A DNA stretch of 64,000 nt from Leishmania donovani (GCF_000227135.1 NC_018256.1:324004-388003); one strand, 5' to 3'. Counted from the first letter of the stretch, positions 39,458 to 50,442 are shown. Made by a program: numbers and translations. The notes: generated by a model not told the origin, from the letters alone.

Positions 39458-41620
39458 ATGATTTTCGAAAGCACGCCGTTAGTGGGCAACCCCACCGCGA
39501 ACTCCTACCCATCTGCCGACGGGCGATTGTATGGGCGAAACTTTAACGCCGATGACTATAACGCCGAAGTGCGAGGGCAGCGCATGAGGCAGTACTATCA
39601 CTCTGTGTTTCGCTCTGACGGCATTGACGTGGCTGTGCGTAACGTCGCCGTGGTGCAGCGACCCTGGCTGCAACGCTTCTATCCCAATGGGCGTCGCGGT
39701 CGTATTTGCTGCCAGGCTGTGTCTGCCCAGTTCAGGCGAGGGAGGCTGCACGTGGTGGCCGACGTGGACGGTATTGCTGCGGCGTCGCTGATGACGGTAA
39801 TAGCAGGGCGAGGTGCACAGGCGTCAGGGGATATCTGGGTCGGTGATGCGGCTGTCGACGCGCAAACTCGACTGCGCCTCATTGCCTACGTGGGGGCAGA
39901 GTCCCTCTTCGTCCCTCTCCTGTCAGTGAAGGACAATTTGTGGTTTGTGGTGCATCTCCACTGCAAGGAGCAGCGCACTTGGACGCGAGAGTTGGTGCTA
40001 GCAGCCGCCAACTTCGTCAGTCTCGATCTCGGCAAGAAAGTCGCAGACCTCTCACAGTCGGAGAAGTTCCGCTTGCAGGTGGCGCTTGAGCTCGTGCTGG
40101 ACCCACCGGTGCTGTTCTTTTCATACCCTTTCGACGCCATGGGTCTGGTAGAGCAAAACGAGTGCACCCAGCTTCTCTCCCGACTCTGCGTAGACGTGAC
40201 GAAAACAGTGGTGCTGAGTACGCGATCGATGCCCATGCCCCTGCACAGCGCTGCCGACACACTCCTCCTATTTGGCGCTGGGGGAGTGGTACTGTTCTCC
40301 GGGAAGTGCCAAGACGCCATATCATACTTCAACTCCCTTCGCATACCGAGGCACATACCGCAGCCGCTTTGGAAAGGAGTGCTGGGTCATGGCGCGGAAG
40401 CACAAGCTGCCGAGGAGGATCTGCGGACTTTCCACGCGCCATCGCTCCCCCCTTCCGATTCCAGCCCCTTTTCACAAAGGGGTGTGAAGGCGCCAGAGAG
40501 TCGCTTGTACTCAGTCATATGCACGCCGCCGCGACTTTCGTCGCGCGTTTTTCTGATGGACGTCCTGAATGACACGCCGCCGCCGCTCTACTGCCGTGCG
40601 GCTGAAGGGGGCAGTGCGTCAACCAGCGCCGTTGTGGAAGTGGCGACCAGCGGAGACCTGATGGACTTGGCAGTGGAGTGGGCCGAGAGTGAGTCGCAGA
40701 CCATGTTCTACGCCGCCAAGTACTACGACTCATCAGTGCATGCGGCTCTCCTTTCGTCGCTGGACCCTGTCAACGCTCGAAGTGTTGCCACAACGCACAC
40801 CTCGCCTCCCCCACCCCGTGCACTACCACATGGCGTCTGGCGTTTTGGTGTGCTGCTCAGGTACACGCTAAAGCAGATTCCGGCGGATGCTGAGCTGCTG
40901 TTGGGCGTTGCGTTCCTTTCCATCGGGCTGATCGTTCTCACTGTGGCAGTGCACTCGCAGCCAGAGAATCAAGGCGGCATGTACAACATCCGCGGGCTCA
41001 TCTTTATAGCATTTGTGCTTGTCCTTTTTTCAAACCTTGCCGCGATCGAGAGCATGCGTGATCAACTCCGCGTTGCACTTGGCCACCGGAAGCGCAAGCT
41101 GTACGGGTCTCTGAGCTTTATCGTGTGTCTCTGCGTCCGCATTGTGCTCATCCGCAGCGTCTACTTGGCCCTCTTCCTGCCATTTGTACTATTTGTCTTG
41201 CGCTCGTCTTACTCGCTGGCCATATTGGTTGGCCTCGTCACCTGCACCCACGCTGCCTTTCAGTATTTGGTTACTCTGCTTCCCTCGCGGCGGTGGGTGA
41301 CGTGGGTCTCGTACGCGTACTTTGGGTACAGCATCATTTTCTCAGGGTTTCTTCTGAACCTGCGCACACTTCCGCCTCTTCTCGGCGTTCTCAGCATCCT
41401 GCGCTGGGGATACGGTGCCGTGATCTATACTTGGCTGCATGGTAAATCATTCCAGTGCGACGGGGCCGGGAACACCTCCTACTGCTACACCGGCGACGAC
41501 TATCTTGCCGTGGAGGGACTGGAAAATGAATCTGTCGCGTCTTCCGCCTTGATTCTCGCCGTTTTGGGTGCTTCCATGATGGGGCTTCTACTTGTCTTGT
41601 GGTCACTGAGGAGTGTCTAG
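39458..41620 (+). CDS. ABCG-type half transporter with degenerate nucleotide-binding domain
   Basis: A 720-aa protein with the ABCG layout: N-terminal nucleotide-binding domain (~55-310), linker (~310-460), then a membrane domain (~465-720) with six hydrophobic segments. The ATPase motifs are ruined. The Walker A region reads ADVDGIAAAS (101-110) without the GK[ST] core. The signature is LSQSE (198-202) instead of LSGGE. Walker B reads VLFFSYPFDAMG (218-229) where LLxLDEPTSGLD is expected, so the Asp is Ser222 and the catalytic Glu is Tyr223. The frame is nevertheless intact, with normal codon use and a strong splice site. It may pair with an active half-transporter or have a non-transport role. 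Substrate is unknown. Confidence 0.88.
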   Translation: MIFESTPLVGNPTANSYPSADGRLYGRNFNADDYNAEVRGQRMRQYYHSVFRSDGIDVAVRNVAVVQRPWLQRFYPNGRRGRICCQAVSAQFRRGRLHVVADVDGIAAASLMTVIAGRGAQASGDIWVGDAAVDAQTRLRLIAYVGAESLFVPLLSVKDNLWFVVHLHCKEQRTWTRELVLAAANFVSLDLGKKVADLSQSEKFRLQVALELVLDPPVLFFSYPFDAMGLVEQNECTQLLSRLCVDVTKTVVLSTRSMPMPLHSAADTLLLFGAGGVVLFSGKCQDAISYFNSLRIPRHIPQPLWKGVLGHGAEAQAAEEDLRTFHAPSLPPSDSSPFSQRGVKAPESRLYSVICTPPRLSSRVFLMDVLNDTPPPLYCRAAEGGSASTSAVVEVATSGDLMDLAVEWAESESQTMFYAAKYYDSSVHAALLSSLDPVNARSVATTHTSPPPPRALPHGVWRFGVLLRYTLKQIPADAELLLGVAFLSIGLIVLTVAVHSQPENQGGMYNIRGLIFIAFVLVLFSNLAAIESMRDQLRVALGHRKRKLYGSLSFIVCLCVRIVLIRSVYLALFLPFVLFVLRSSYSLAILVGLVTCTHAAFQYLVTLLPSRRWVTWVSYAYFGYSIIFSGFLLNLRTLPPLLGVLSILRWGYGAVIYTWLHGKSFQCDGAGNTSYCYTGDDYLAVEGLENESVASSALILAVLGASMMGLLLVLWSLRSV

Positions 41621-42165
41621 TCCGTTTGAAGTCCCTGGCGCTGCTCTGCACGCATCGAAAAATTGCACTCGAGTATACGTAAAGGGATGGAACGCCGACA
41701 AAGCGCTTGCCTTTTCAATTTGCGAATACGTGAAGCGAAACAACGCTCGCAGGCGCTTTCGACCCCCTTCCTTTTGCTTACACCAAATGACTCCTTGATG
41801 CCGTCATGCATCTGACCGCGAAACAGGGGGGGGGCGATGGCGAGTGTGCCACAGGGCCATCACAATCGATGCGTGGTGTTTCGAACTTCTCCTCGCTTAT
41901 CCAAGTATGCATGTTGTCCAAACCATTTGCCGTGGTGCATCCACTTCATTTTTTTTTTCGTTTTTCTCGACACCTATTCTGCTTCGCGTACTTCTTTTCT
42001 TCATAGAGGTCACTGTTACTTGTTCGTCATCTGGGATCCCCACTGCTTCTGCAAAGGCTCAAGGTTTCATTGACAAGAACCCATTGTTTCCCAGGAGGGG
42101 CGCACGCTACCCACTGTCAGAGCACTCGTTGCCCCTCCGCAGAAAAAAAGGGCCAGCGGTGCAGA
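41621..42165. other. Intergenic tract
   Basis: No gene seen. It contains T-rich runs (about 41950-41962) that could serve the next gene's acceptor. Confidence 0.5.
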
Positions 42166-42693
42166 ATGGACGCCGCCAGGAAACGTCACAGAGGGAACGC
42201 GTCAGAAGCGGCAGCCAGAGGTGATGAAGATGACTCGGCCGCGATCCCCGGACGTGAGGCACGGCACCAAGTGCACAGCAGCAAAAGCGCCATCCCTTTC
42301 ACGTCTACTCCCGAGGAAGCGTGTGGGGATGAAAGCGACTACGCTGTCCTGGTGAAACGGAGCACGGCACTGTTGGCAAAGCTCGGCCAGCGCAATGTAC
42401 TCGACAACTGCGCAGCCCAAGAAACCAGCAGCACGCAAAAGGAGGCAACACAACCAATGACACTTCCGTGTAGGTTTGAGAATCACAAGTTCAGCTTGTA
42501 CGGTGTTTCTTGCTCCGCTGGCTCTCTTGTTTTACCCTTTGCCACGGCTGCGTGCATACAGCCCACAGAGCTGGCTCATCGCTCCACCAAGTGCACACAA
42601 ACGGAGTCATCGACCACTCTAGAAGCCCGCAAGAAGCTGCTAGCTACGGAGTTGAGTGAGCTCTACACACTGTTGCATGTCTTTTTCTCGTGA
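42166..42693 (+). CDS. Small hypothetical protein, 175 aa
   Basis: No family recognised. The ATG at 42166 opens a frame with moderately GC-rich third positions in cluster orientation, in a position where a gene would fit. The N-terminal ~75 residues are charged and probably disordered. The middle has the segment YAVLVKRSTALLAKLGQRNV and the C-terminus ARKKLLATELSELYTLLHVFF, which look helical. There is no membrane span or known motif. The upstream extension of the frame to 42070 is not an ATG start. Could be a real kinetoplastid-specific protein or a chance frame. Confidence 0.55.
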   Translation: MDAARKRHRGNASEAAARGDEDDSAAIPGREARHQVHSSKSAIPFTSTPEEACGDESDYAVLVKRSTALLAKLGQRNVLDNCAAQETSSTQKEATQPMTLPCRFENHKFSLYGVSCSAGSLVLPFATAACIQPTELAHRSTKCTQTESSTTLEARKKLLATELSELYTLLHVFFS

Positions 42694-43982
42694 TACGTTC
42701 GCGTGCTCGCGAGTTGCTTTTTTCCCCTTGCTCTTTTCTTTTCTTCACGGACATGCGCGCTGATGGAAGGTTCTGCTGTACTGCGAGCACCACTCTCTCT
42801 GCTCATTGATTTCACTGCTGCTGCTTACGGCTCAGACACTGCATCGATTCCTCGAACTCACAGTTAGCGATTCAAGCCGTGCCTGCGTGCATCCTCGCAC
42901 GGCACCTGGCGTTGTTGTGCTCCTTCACCTCGGGACGCTTTCTCGAGATGTCAGGAATGTTCTTTCCAGCACACGTTAACTGGTGGTGGCTTTATAATAA
43001 TATATGTATATATATATTTTGCTAGCAAGTACCGCAGATCTTACGCCCGCGCCATTGGTTCTCCTTGGACCTCTGCTCATGCTTTTCCTCTCTCGTCCCT
43101 GTCTCTTTGCCTTCTGCATCGCTGTCGTTTTTCCGCCAGGCTCTCTCTTCTGCGCGATGCCTTCGCCCTACTCAGTAGTCGTTTGTCTTCCGCTACCCTG
43201 TCGCATTTTTTTTTCTTTGAAAGCTTACGACAGGAATGAAAGAGGGCGGGATGATCTAAGTAATAAAAAAGACGATAGGATGATGAGGAGTGAGTCAAGG
43301 CACTTTCCACGATTCCAATGACATGCTTCACCACACACGTATCTTTTCTTCATTTTGTTCTTCTGCTCATTTCAGATCTCGAGGAATGGAGTCATGACAA
43401 GCGTTTGCTTTTTCCCTCCACCCGCCCTCCTCTTGATTACTCACCATGACAGGGGGATCCTTGGGTGACGGAAAAGGGGGATACGTAAGTCTACCTATTC
43501 GTGGGTAGGGTTACCCGATGGGGACCTGAAAATAACAGAATTCTCACTGATAGCTGTGCCAGCTCCAGAGGTATCGAGGTCGCGAGCAAAGGGATACCAA
43601 ATCGGTGTACTCGTCCACGGCAATGGGAAACTCACCAACCAGGAAGAGTTGGAAACACATGGATCGCAATGCATCATGCCTATCTTGTGACATCGTTCTC
43701 TCTCTCCTTTTATTCTTCTCTCAGTTTCCCTTTCTCACTCAGGTCGAGGGAGCTTTCTTTTTTGCGTTTTCCTTTCTTCGTGCAGCCTAATACTTACCTT
43801 TTTTACTGTGGATTTTACTTTCCGTGCACCCTGAAGTACAAGTGGTTGGGTGTGTGCTCTGTCTTTTGGTAAAATTCGTCCTATTTCGGAGTAAGCTTCG
43901 AATACATATATATATATATATATATTAGTTCATTTTCTTTTTGCTGCACGGACTTGTATTGTTTTCTGGAACCAGAGACACA
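42694..43982. other. 1.3-kb intergenic tract
   Basis: No gene seen. It contains TA-dinucleotide runs at about 43000-43018 and 43904-43925, and an acceptor AG at 43974-43975 shortly before the OvoA start. Confidence 0.55.
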
Positions 43983-46256
43983 ATGAAGGCGCTGCACCTT
44001 CGTCACTACAGCGGCCAAGAGGCCGAGGAGCGCTACAAACTCGCAACCCCTCGAAACCTGCTTTCGCAACGCATGCCAACAGTTGACAGCGGCGACCCGG
44101 TGGCCAAGATGGAGGAGATCCGAAACTACGTTCACAACACAATGGAGCTGTTCGAGAGGGTTTTCGACTGCCTTGCATATGAGGAGTCCTTCCTTGTGCC
44201 GCCCATTCACAAACTTCGCCATCCCATGATCTTCTACTACGGCCACACCGCATGCTTCTATATCAATAAGCTCCGCGTGGCTGGCCTAACGGAGCGGATC
44301 AGCCCGAGGCTCGAGAATATGTGCGCCATCGGCGTCGATGAAATGAGCTGGGATGATTTGAACGAGGCGCACTACTCCTGGCCTAGCGTGGAGACGGTGT
44401 GCGAGTACCGTCGCCAGGTGCGCGACCGCATTGACCAGCTCATGTCGAGCGGCAAGTTTCCCCTCAAGATGCCGCTGACACTGGCAAACAGCACCGATAA
44501 TGACGCTAACGCCTTCTGGTGGGTGATGCTGATGTGCGCCGAGCATGAGCGCATTCACTTCGAGACCGTCTCCGTGCACGTTCGCGAGTTGCCAATGAAA
44601 TACATTTCTACGGTCATGTCTGACATTTGGCAGCGCTGCCCCGACGCGGGCACTCAAGCTCCAATCAATGACCTCGTGCCCATCGCGGGCGGCAAAGTAC
44701 AGGTAGGCCGCATGCCGAACTCTCGTGTGTACGGCTGGGACTGCGACTACACGAATGGATGCAACATAGTGGAGGTGGCGCCGTTCAAAGCGAGCAGGTT
44801 TATCGTCTCCAACGCTGAGTTCTTCACGTTCATGAAGGCAGACGGGTACAATGTGCAGCGGCACTGGGACGAAGAGGGCTGGAAGTGGGTGCAGTGGAAG
44901 AAACCGGAGCACCCGTGGTTCTGGGTGCGTGACGAGACCCGCCAGAGCGGCTTCGCGCTGCGTCTTCAGACGCAGCTGATCGATCTCCCGTGGGACTGGC
45001 CATGCGAGCTCAACAACCTCGAGGCTCACGCCTTCTGCTCCTTCAAGAGCGAGCAGCTGGGCAAGAGGATTCGCATGCTGACCGAGGAGGAGTGGACGCT
45101 GCTGTTTGACCGGTACATCGGAAAGGATCAGCCGGAGTGGGGTGAGAAGGCGCCTGGAAACATCAACCTCGAGCACTACCAGAGCAGCTGTCCTGTCAGC
45201 AAGTTCAAGCACGGCGACCTTTATGACGTGATCGGCAACGTGTGGCAGCATTGCGAGACCCGCGTCCACCCCTACCCTGGGTATCGGGTTCATCCCTTTT
45301 ATGATGACTTTTCTCTCCCGACATTCGATGGCCAGCACGCGTGCATGAAGGGTGGGACGTGGGCGAGCACCGGCAATATGGCCACCCGCGACGCCCGCTT
45401 TGCCTTTCGCCGCCACTTCTTCCAGTACATTGGCTTGCGCTACGTGGAGGGACCTGATGTACTTGAACCGCAGAGCAAGTGTGGTTGTCTTGGTCTCGAT
45501 CCTGAGGTGGATGCCATTACCAACACCTGTTTCCGCGACTCTTTCCAGGGCTTGCCAAACGGCTGTGTTGCGATCGCCGAGTATGCCAGGAGGATGTTCG
45601 CGGAACATGCCACGGTGCCAGCGGTGAGAGCAATGGACATCGCATGCGGCGGCGGCCGCGTCGCATTCGAGCTAACGACGTCCTTTCAACAGGTACTTGG
45701 CGTCGACTATACGGCGCGCCGTCTGATGCCTGGCTTCGCCATTCGCGAGCGCGGCGAGTGCCAGTACAGCGTCCAGAACTCAGCCAACGGGGAGCGCACT
45801 GCCCATACTGTGAAGAGTGAGAACTTCCGGTGGGAACCGACCCTCAAGCGCGCTACCTTCTTTCAGTCCGACCCCACAAACCTGCACTCCCACCTCTCCG
45901 ACTTGTCGTTGGTGGTGTGCTGGAATTGCTTGGAGCGCAGTTACCAACCAAGCGCCATTCCTGCCCACCTGCTCAGCCGTGTCGCAAAGGGCGGTCTTCT
46001 CGTGATTGGTGGCGACTACAACTGGGATAACATCAAGAAGAGCGCCGAGGACGCTGACGCGCAGGACAACACGTACTTGACTGACCCCTTGATCACGTTC
46101 AAAGGCAACTATCAAGCAGAGATCTTCCATCTGCTGGGCGGCAGTGATGCGGTAGAGCAGGTGGGCGAGGTTGTGTCCATTCCGGTGGCCTTTCCGAAGA
46201 CGGAAGACACAGCCGACATCCGTGTCATGGAGCTCGCGACGTATCGCAAGAAGTAG
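43983..46256 (+). CDS. OvoA: 5-histidylcysteine sulfoxide synthase / ovothiol synthase OvoA
   Basis: A 757-aa three-domain enzyme that makes ovothiol, a low-molecular-weight thiol of trypanosomatids. An N-terminal DinB-like domain carries the iron-binding histidines His88 (YYGHTA) and His188/His192 in HERIHFE. The formylglycine-generating-enzyme-like sulfoxide synthase domain spans ~225-490 (GNVWQHCE 418-425; KGGTW then RFAFRRHFF 456-480). The C-terminal methyltransferase domain begins with an SAM motif MDIACGGGRV (551-560) and provides the pi-N-methylation step. The fused methyltransferase and overall length fit OvoA rather than EgtB. The start is the ATG at 43983 just after an acceptor AG. 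A SIDER sits ~140 bases behind the stop codon. Confidence 0.94.
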   Translation: MKALHLRHYSGQEAEERYKLATPRNLLSQRMPTVDSGDPVAKMEEIRNYVHNTMELFERVFDCLAYEESFLVPPIHKLRHPMIFYYGHTACFYINKLRVAGLTERISPRLENMCAIGVDEMSWDDLNEAHYSWPSVETVCEYRRQVRDRIDQLMSSGKFPLKMPLTLANSTDNDANAFWWVMLMCAEHERIHFETVSVHVRELPMKYISTVMSDIWQRCPDAGTQAPINDLVPIAGGKVQVGRMPNSRVYGWDCDYTNGCNIVEVAPFKASRFIVSNAEFFTFMKADGYNVQRHWDEEGWKWVQWKKPEHPWFWVRDETRQSGFALRLQTQLIDLPWDWPCELNNLEAHAFCSFKSEQLGKRIRMLTEEEWTLLFDRYIGKDQPEWGEKAPGNINLEHYQSSCPVSKFKHGDLYDVIGNVWQHCETRVHPYPGYRVHPFYDDFSLPTFDGQHACMKGGTWASTGNMATRDARFAFRRHFFQYIGLRYVEGPDVLEPQSKCGCLGLDPEVDAITNTCFRDSFQGLPNGCVAIAEYARRMFAEHATVPAVRAMDIACGGGRVAFELTTSFQQVLGVDYTARRLMPGFAIRERGECQYSVQNSANGERTAHTVKSENFRWEPTLKRATFFQSDPTNLHSHLSDLSLVVCWNCLERSYQPSAIPAHLLSRVAKGGLLVIGGDYNWDNIKKSAEDADAQDNTYLTDPLITFKGNYQAEIFHLLGGSDAVEQVGEVVSIPVAFPKTEDTADIRVMELATYRKK

Positions 46257-46395
46257 GAGTGCGCAAAAGAGTCTCTGTAGAGGCCCCAGAAAAAGCGACG
46301 CCACGACGACACGTTGCCCAGCTTGAAATCTCCCCTTCAACCCTTTTTCTATTTTTTTCTTTCTCTTGTTTGCCCCAGCCCCCTGAAGGCAGGGG
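46257..46395 (+). other. Start of OvoA 3' UTR
   Basis: Short spacer between the OvoA stop and the SIDER, with a T/C-rich run. It shows that the SIDER lies well inside the expected 3' UTR. Confidence 0.5.
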
Positions 46396-46934
46396 TAGGG
46401 GGACACCTAAGTGTGGTGTCCAGGGTCCGTTACACCCCGCGTTGTGTGTGAGGAAGGCAAGCACCCCCTGTCCCCTGCCAATGCCGAACATCCTCTGGTG
46501 GTGGCAGGGCCAAGCAGCTGTGACGTAGGGGTGGACAGGGCGATGTGTCGCTGCTGATGTCGGCGGTCAGGTCGTGGATGGCGTTGCGCCGGAGCGACCT
46601 GCGGCAGTGAACGCACTTGCGCCATCCATCTGGTGGGCATGGTGTCGCCGCAGCTCGAGCGCATCCCCGCCCCGCGCCTCACACTGCCTGCTGGCGGGGG
46701 GAGCCTGAGCTACCCCGAGGGACGCACGAGGTGGGGACCGGCGCAATGTGAGCCGCTGTGAGGCGGCCTCCGCTTCGCAGGCCGGTAGTGTTTTGAGGCA
46801 GAGGCCATGCTCGGATGACGGAGTCGGCGCATTGCTGTAGAGCGTGTGCACGACTGCTTTGCGCCACGCGATGGGGGCCTGCGACATGCCGGGTAGAGTG
46901 TTGTCGAGCTCACGTTGCGTGGCGGAGAACGGAC
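46396..46934 (+). mobile_element. SIDER-type retroposon, copy 7 (complete, in OvoA 3' UTR)
   Basis: Complete 539-bp copy. The 5' hallmark is GGACACCTAAGTGTGGTGTC then CAGGGTCCGTTACACCC; the 3' end is GGCGGAGAACGGAC followed by GCGCTCATAAAAAG. Same sense as OvoA. SIDER2-class elements in Leishmania 3' UTRs are known to lower mRNA stability; whether this copy does so is an inference. Confidence 0.92.
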
Positions 46935-48717
46935 GCGCTCATAAAAAGTGTTGAAAATGGAGTGGGGAGGAGCGGGATGCGCCACAGCTTGACTGCAGCC
47001 ACGCAGCTGCGAAGGAGAGGGAGTAAGTTCACCTTTGTCTCATGGTAGATGTGTGCAGAGTGTTGTTATGCATGCCTCGGCACGCTTCAGGCCACGCGTA
47101 GAATGGATCTTACGAAGCAAACCCGATGTCACCGAGCCGTCTTCTCTTTGCTCTGTACAACAGTGAGGAGTCGCAGCAAGGAGTGACACGGCAGTCTGAG
47201 GATCTCTCTGCGTTACGCGCTTAGCTGCTTATACATGTATATCTGTGGGATGTGTAGTTTCTGTTATCTACGCTTCCACTCCTCTGATTCGCAGAGAGAG
47301 ATGTGGCCACCCAATGTGCTCAGAAGAGAGGGCTGTGCATATATGCACTCCAGGTTATCAGAACTTCAGGGTGGAGTCGTGGCTGTAGTTTCTCAAACAC
47401 TCCCCGACTCTGAGAAGAGCTCAGGAGCGAATCGTGGAGCGTTCATCTTGACGCACCTTGGCTGAACGAGCATGGGCAAGGGATGGAAAACGGAAACAAG
47501 AAAACACTCCACTTTTCGAAAACGGGGAACAAAAAACAGATGTTTAATAACGATGGTTGGACTCATGTGGTTGCATTCATGCATCTCTGAAGAGTCGCAA
47601 AGGGTGTGCTGACATACATTCTGTGTGAAACGGTAGTATGCGGATGGGCTTTCTTTCCGTAGCGCTGTGCTGCACTCCTTCCCGCGTCATATCTTTGCGC
47701 TTCGTGCTTTTTTGTTCGCTTCTTTTTTTTTTTCACTCTTCCTCAGCTTTCTTTCGTTTTGTGTCCTTTAACGCGAAGTGATGTAGCGCTACCGCACACA
47801 CATGCACCCCTCCTTTTTTTCGTTGTCGCTGTTGTTTCTCTTTTCATTTTTTTTTTTTACGAATACATGTCTTTCAGTGACCATCACTATTTCTGCACTT
47901 GGCGCTTTCTGGATGCGTGTGCGTGCAGTTCTTGTACACATGTTTCCACTTAGTATGATATATTTATCTTTTTCTGCTCCATATCGGAGAAAAAGCGAAA
48001 CAAAACAATTTCTGTAACAGCAAAGAAAATACGAGGGACTTTATTCGAAAGGGGACGAGAGAAGGGAGGCAGCAACAAAAAGGAAATGCGTTGAGACAGG
48101 GACGATCCCGAGCTCGGCTCGCACAAGCTTTCCTTTCCTTTCTCTTTTGTCGGATCATTGCACCGGTCGGGGCCAGCGACAATCTGGGCTTGCACTCCCC
48201 CTCATGAAAGGAGAGGGCACGGCTGCTGCGCGGAACGACTCTCGCGCGGCACAAGCCACACTCGGCTGCTGCTGGTAGCGCACGTTGTCGCCTTCCATGC
48301 CTCAGAGCGGTGATATGCGCCCCCTTTCTTTTTGCTGCCTGATGAGCAAGAGACACTCTACTCTCCGCCTACTTTTTTTTTATAGCCTTTCACCCCACTT
48401 GATTCCTGTGTGCCTATATGAAGGTGGTCTCTACCGAAGAAAAGGCATCGCGCACAACCCCTCTTCTGCCTCGCTTCCGCGACCACCTACAGTCGCCTTT
48501 ACACCTTTGGCACGCAGTCGCTTGCTGCCTTGCACCTTTGCAGGGGGCCTTCAAACGCACTTCTGTTCTCATTGATCTCTCTGTTGGGGTCTTGTCTCTG
48601 CTCTAGGAGGAGGGGGAGGGTGAGAGTAGCACCCGCAGATGCTGGGTAGTGGAGTTGACAGCCCTTTTGCTGCAATCGACAGGGCATCAGGACGCTGTGG
48701 ACAAGGCTACTGTTGGA
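46935..48717. other. 1.8-kb intergenic tract
   Basis: No gene seen. It has T-rich runs near 47720-47735 and 47840-47860. Likely acceptors for the next gene are the AG at 48605-48606 (TTGTCTCTGCTCTAG) or 48681-48682. If the first is used, a short upstream ATG frame at 48639 would precede the main start. Confidence 0.5.
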
Positions 48718-50442
48718 ATGAAGGGTAGATATTTTACGGAATGCGCTGCTGCTGCGGCTGGCCGCTGCCTAGGTGTGTTGCCTCGCTCCAGTAACGGGCG
48801 TGCGAGCCGACCAAACTGCAGGGCTTCTCTTCTGATTACAGAAAGCCTTGCCGCCGCACGGCATTTCAGTAGTACTAGCGTCACCGACACCAGCACCGCT
48901 GCTACCCCACGAGCCCCGCAAGCGAAGAAAGCAACTGAATCCAGTCCCAAAGGGTCCACTTCCAGCGGTGAGTTGCCGCCCATCATTGATACTCCCGCGC
49001 CACCACGGCCTGCGCTCTATGTCCCGCCTGAGGAGCGCGACCCGAGCGATGAATCACTCGCTTTTCTCAAACCGGGTAGCCCACTACAACATCTGACGTG
49101 CCGCAGCGAGGAGGTACAGCTCCCGGAAGGCCTTGATCGGGCTCCGTCGATTGCCGAGCGCCAACGGGCCGCCCCCATCTACATGGATGCTGATGCTGCG
49201 AGAGTGCGCAGCACAAGCGTGCACGCTGGGCATTCTCTTCTTCAATGTTCTGGGATCGACACGAGCGCGTACTACTACAGCGCTCCACAGGCACCGCCTG
49301 CTGCAGAAGGGGATGTGTCAGCGGTTGGCGCACTGGATGCATCGCACCGTAGTCGCCTGCGCACCCTCCGAGAACACGCTCCTCGCCGGGGATCGGAGTC
49401 AACACCGCTCGGCGCCGACCCCACGGCTGGCGTCTTGAGCGGTGGTGGTGTTGGTGCAGGCAGTAGCTGTAGCACCGCAAAGGAGCGAAGCATGTTCGCA
49501 GCGTCGCACGAGTTTGCTGCCGTAGAGAAGACACCAGAGGAACTGGAAGACGAGAGGCAGCGGGCGGCCCCGAAACCCACCGCCAAGCAGCTGGAGACGG
49601 ACATCAAGAGGCTTGAGTACTACCAGGGCACCCCGCAGTACGATAAACTTTTCGCAGACTTCTGTTCCAAGTACAGCGCAGAGGGGACTGCGACGAAGGG
49701 CGTCAAAGGGCCCGTTTACACGGCGGAAGAGGTGGAGCGCGGCTTGGAGGGGCAGCCAATCGATTACCACCACAGTAGCACCAAGTTGCAGGCGGCACTG
49801 TTCTCTGGACCGCGTGCCTACGACCCTGTCACGTTCATGCAACAGCAAGGCGTCTTGCGCTTCCAGGGCTATGCGTTTCCGCCTACGGTGGAGCTCGGGA
49901 AATTGAAGGGAGACGGTGATGAGCTGAAGGCGCTGCACAACGCGCACAAGAGCCACCCTCTTGTTGCACAGGTGCGGCGCGGAATGAATGCGCTGGTTGG
50001 GCGCAAGGATGCGTGTGATGACTACGTGGCGATGGAGGACAAATCGAAGGAGGACACCCATCTGCTGTACCGCACCTTGGGCCTCGAGGCGGTGCAGCGG
50101 CGGAAGATGCGCTACATGCTGACTGATTTCGATTACGCAGACAGAAACACCGCGTTTCATGTCATGATGTCGTACCCGTACACGGACTGGCTCCACGTGT
50201 TTTACATGGTGCTGGTAGGCTGGTGCTTGTATCAGCTGCAGGTTCGGTGCGGCGCCTACGAGTTCTACGACGAGTATCTGGGGCTTGACCTCCGTCAAGT
50301 GCCGCGGCTGCAGAAGCCGATCCTGGCCGGCATCACCATTGTCGTCATGACCTTCTTCTTTTTCCAGCCTCTCTTGGTCGCCAGCATTGCGACAACAAGA
50401 GCGTACCGGATTGCAATGAAACGCCCCATCGGCCCTCCGTAG
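48718..50442 (+). CDS. Hypothetical protein with mitochondrial-type N-terminus and two C-terminal membrane spans, 574 aa
   Basis: No named family. The ATG at 48718 is the first in frame (the frame begins at a GTG at 48649) and gives MKGRYFTECAAAAAGRCLGV, rich in Arg/Ala/Ser with no acidic residue apart from one Glu, like a mitochondrial presequence. Residues ~60-280 are low-complexity and probably disordered. From ~300 a conserved-looking helical part begins (TAKQLETDIKRLEYYQGTPQ). Two membrane spans lie near the end: about 491-507 (WLHVFYMVLVGWCLYQL) and 535-558 (ILAGITIVVMTFFFFQPLLV), with a charged tail. This suggests an inner-membrane subunit or tethered factor; it remains unproven. Confidence 0.78.
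   Translation: MKGRYFTECAAAAAGRCLGVLPRSSNGRASRPNCRASLLITESLAAARHFSSTSVTDTSTAATPRAPQAKKATESSPKGSTSSGELPPIIDTPAPPRPALYVPPEERDPSDESLAFLKPGSPLQHLTCRSEEVQLPEGLDRAPSIAERQRAAPIYMDADAARVRSTSVHAGHSLLQCSGIDTSAYYYSAPQAPPAAEGDVSAVGALDASHRSRLRTLREHAPRRGSESTPLGADPTAGVLSGGGVGAGSSCSTAKERSMFAASHEFAAVEKTPEELEDERQRAAPKPTAKQLETDIKRLEYYQGTPQYDKLFADFCSKYSAEGTATKGVKGPVYTAEEVERGLEGQPIDYHHSSTKLQAALFSGPRAYDPVTFMQQQGVLRFQGYAFPPTVELGKLKGDGDELKALHNAHKSHPLVAQVRRGMNALVGRKDACDDYVAMEDKSKEDTHLLYRTLGLEAVQRRKMRYMLTDFDYADRNTAFHVMMSYPYTDWLHVFYMVLVGWCLYQLQVRCGAYEFYDEYLGLDLRQVPRLQKPILAGITIVVMTFFFFQPLLVASIATTRAYRIAMKRPIGPP

Noticed and set aside
44286..45608. 440-codon antisense frame in OvoA
   Set aside because: Shadow of a strongly supported gene; runs against the transcription unit.
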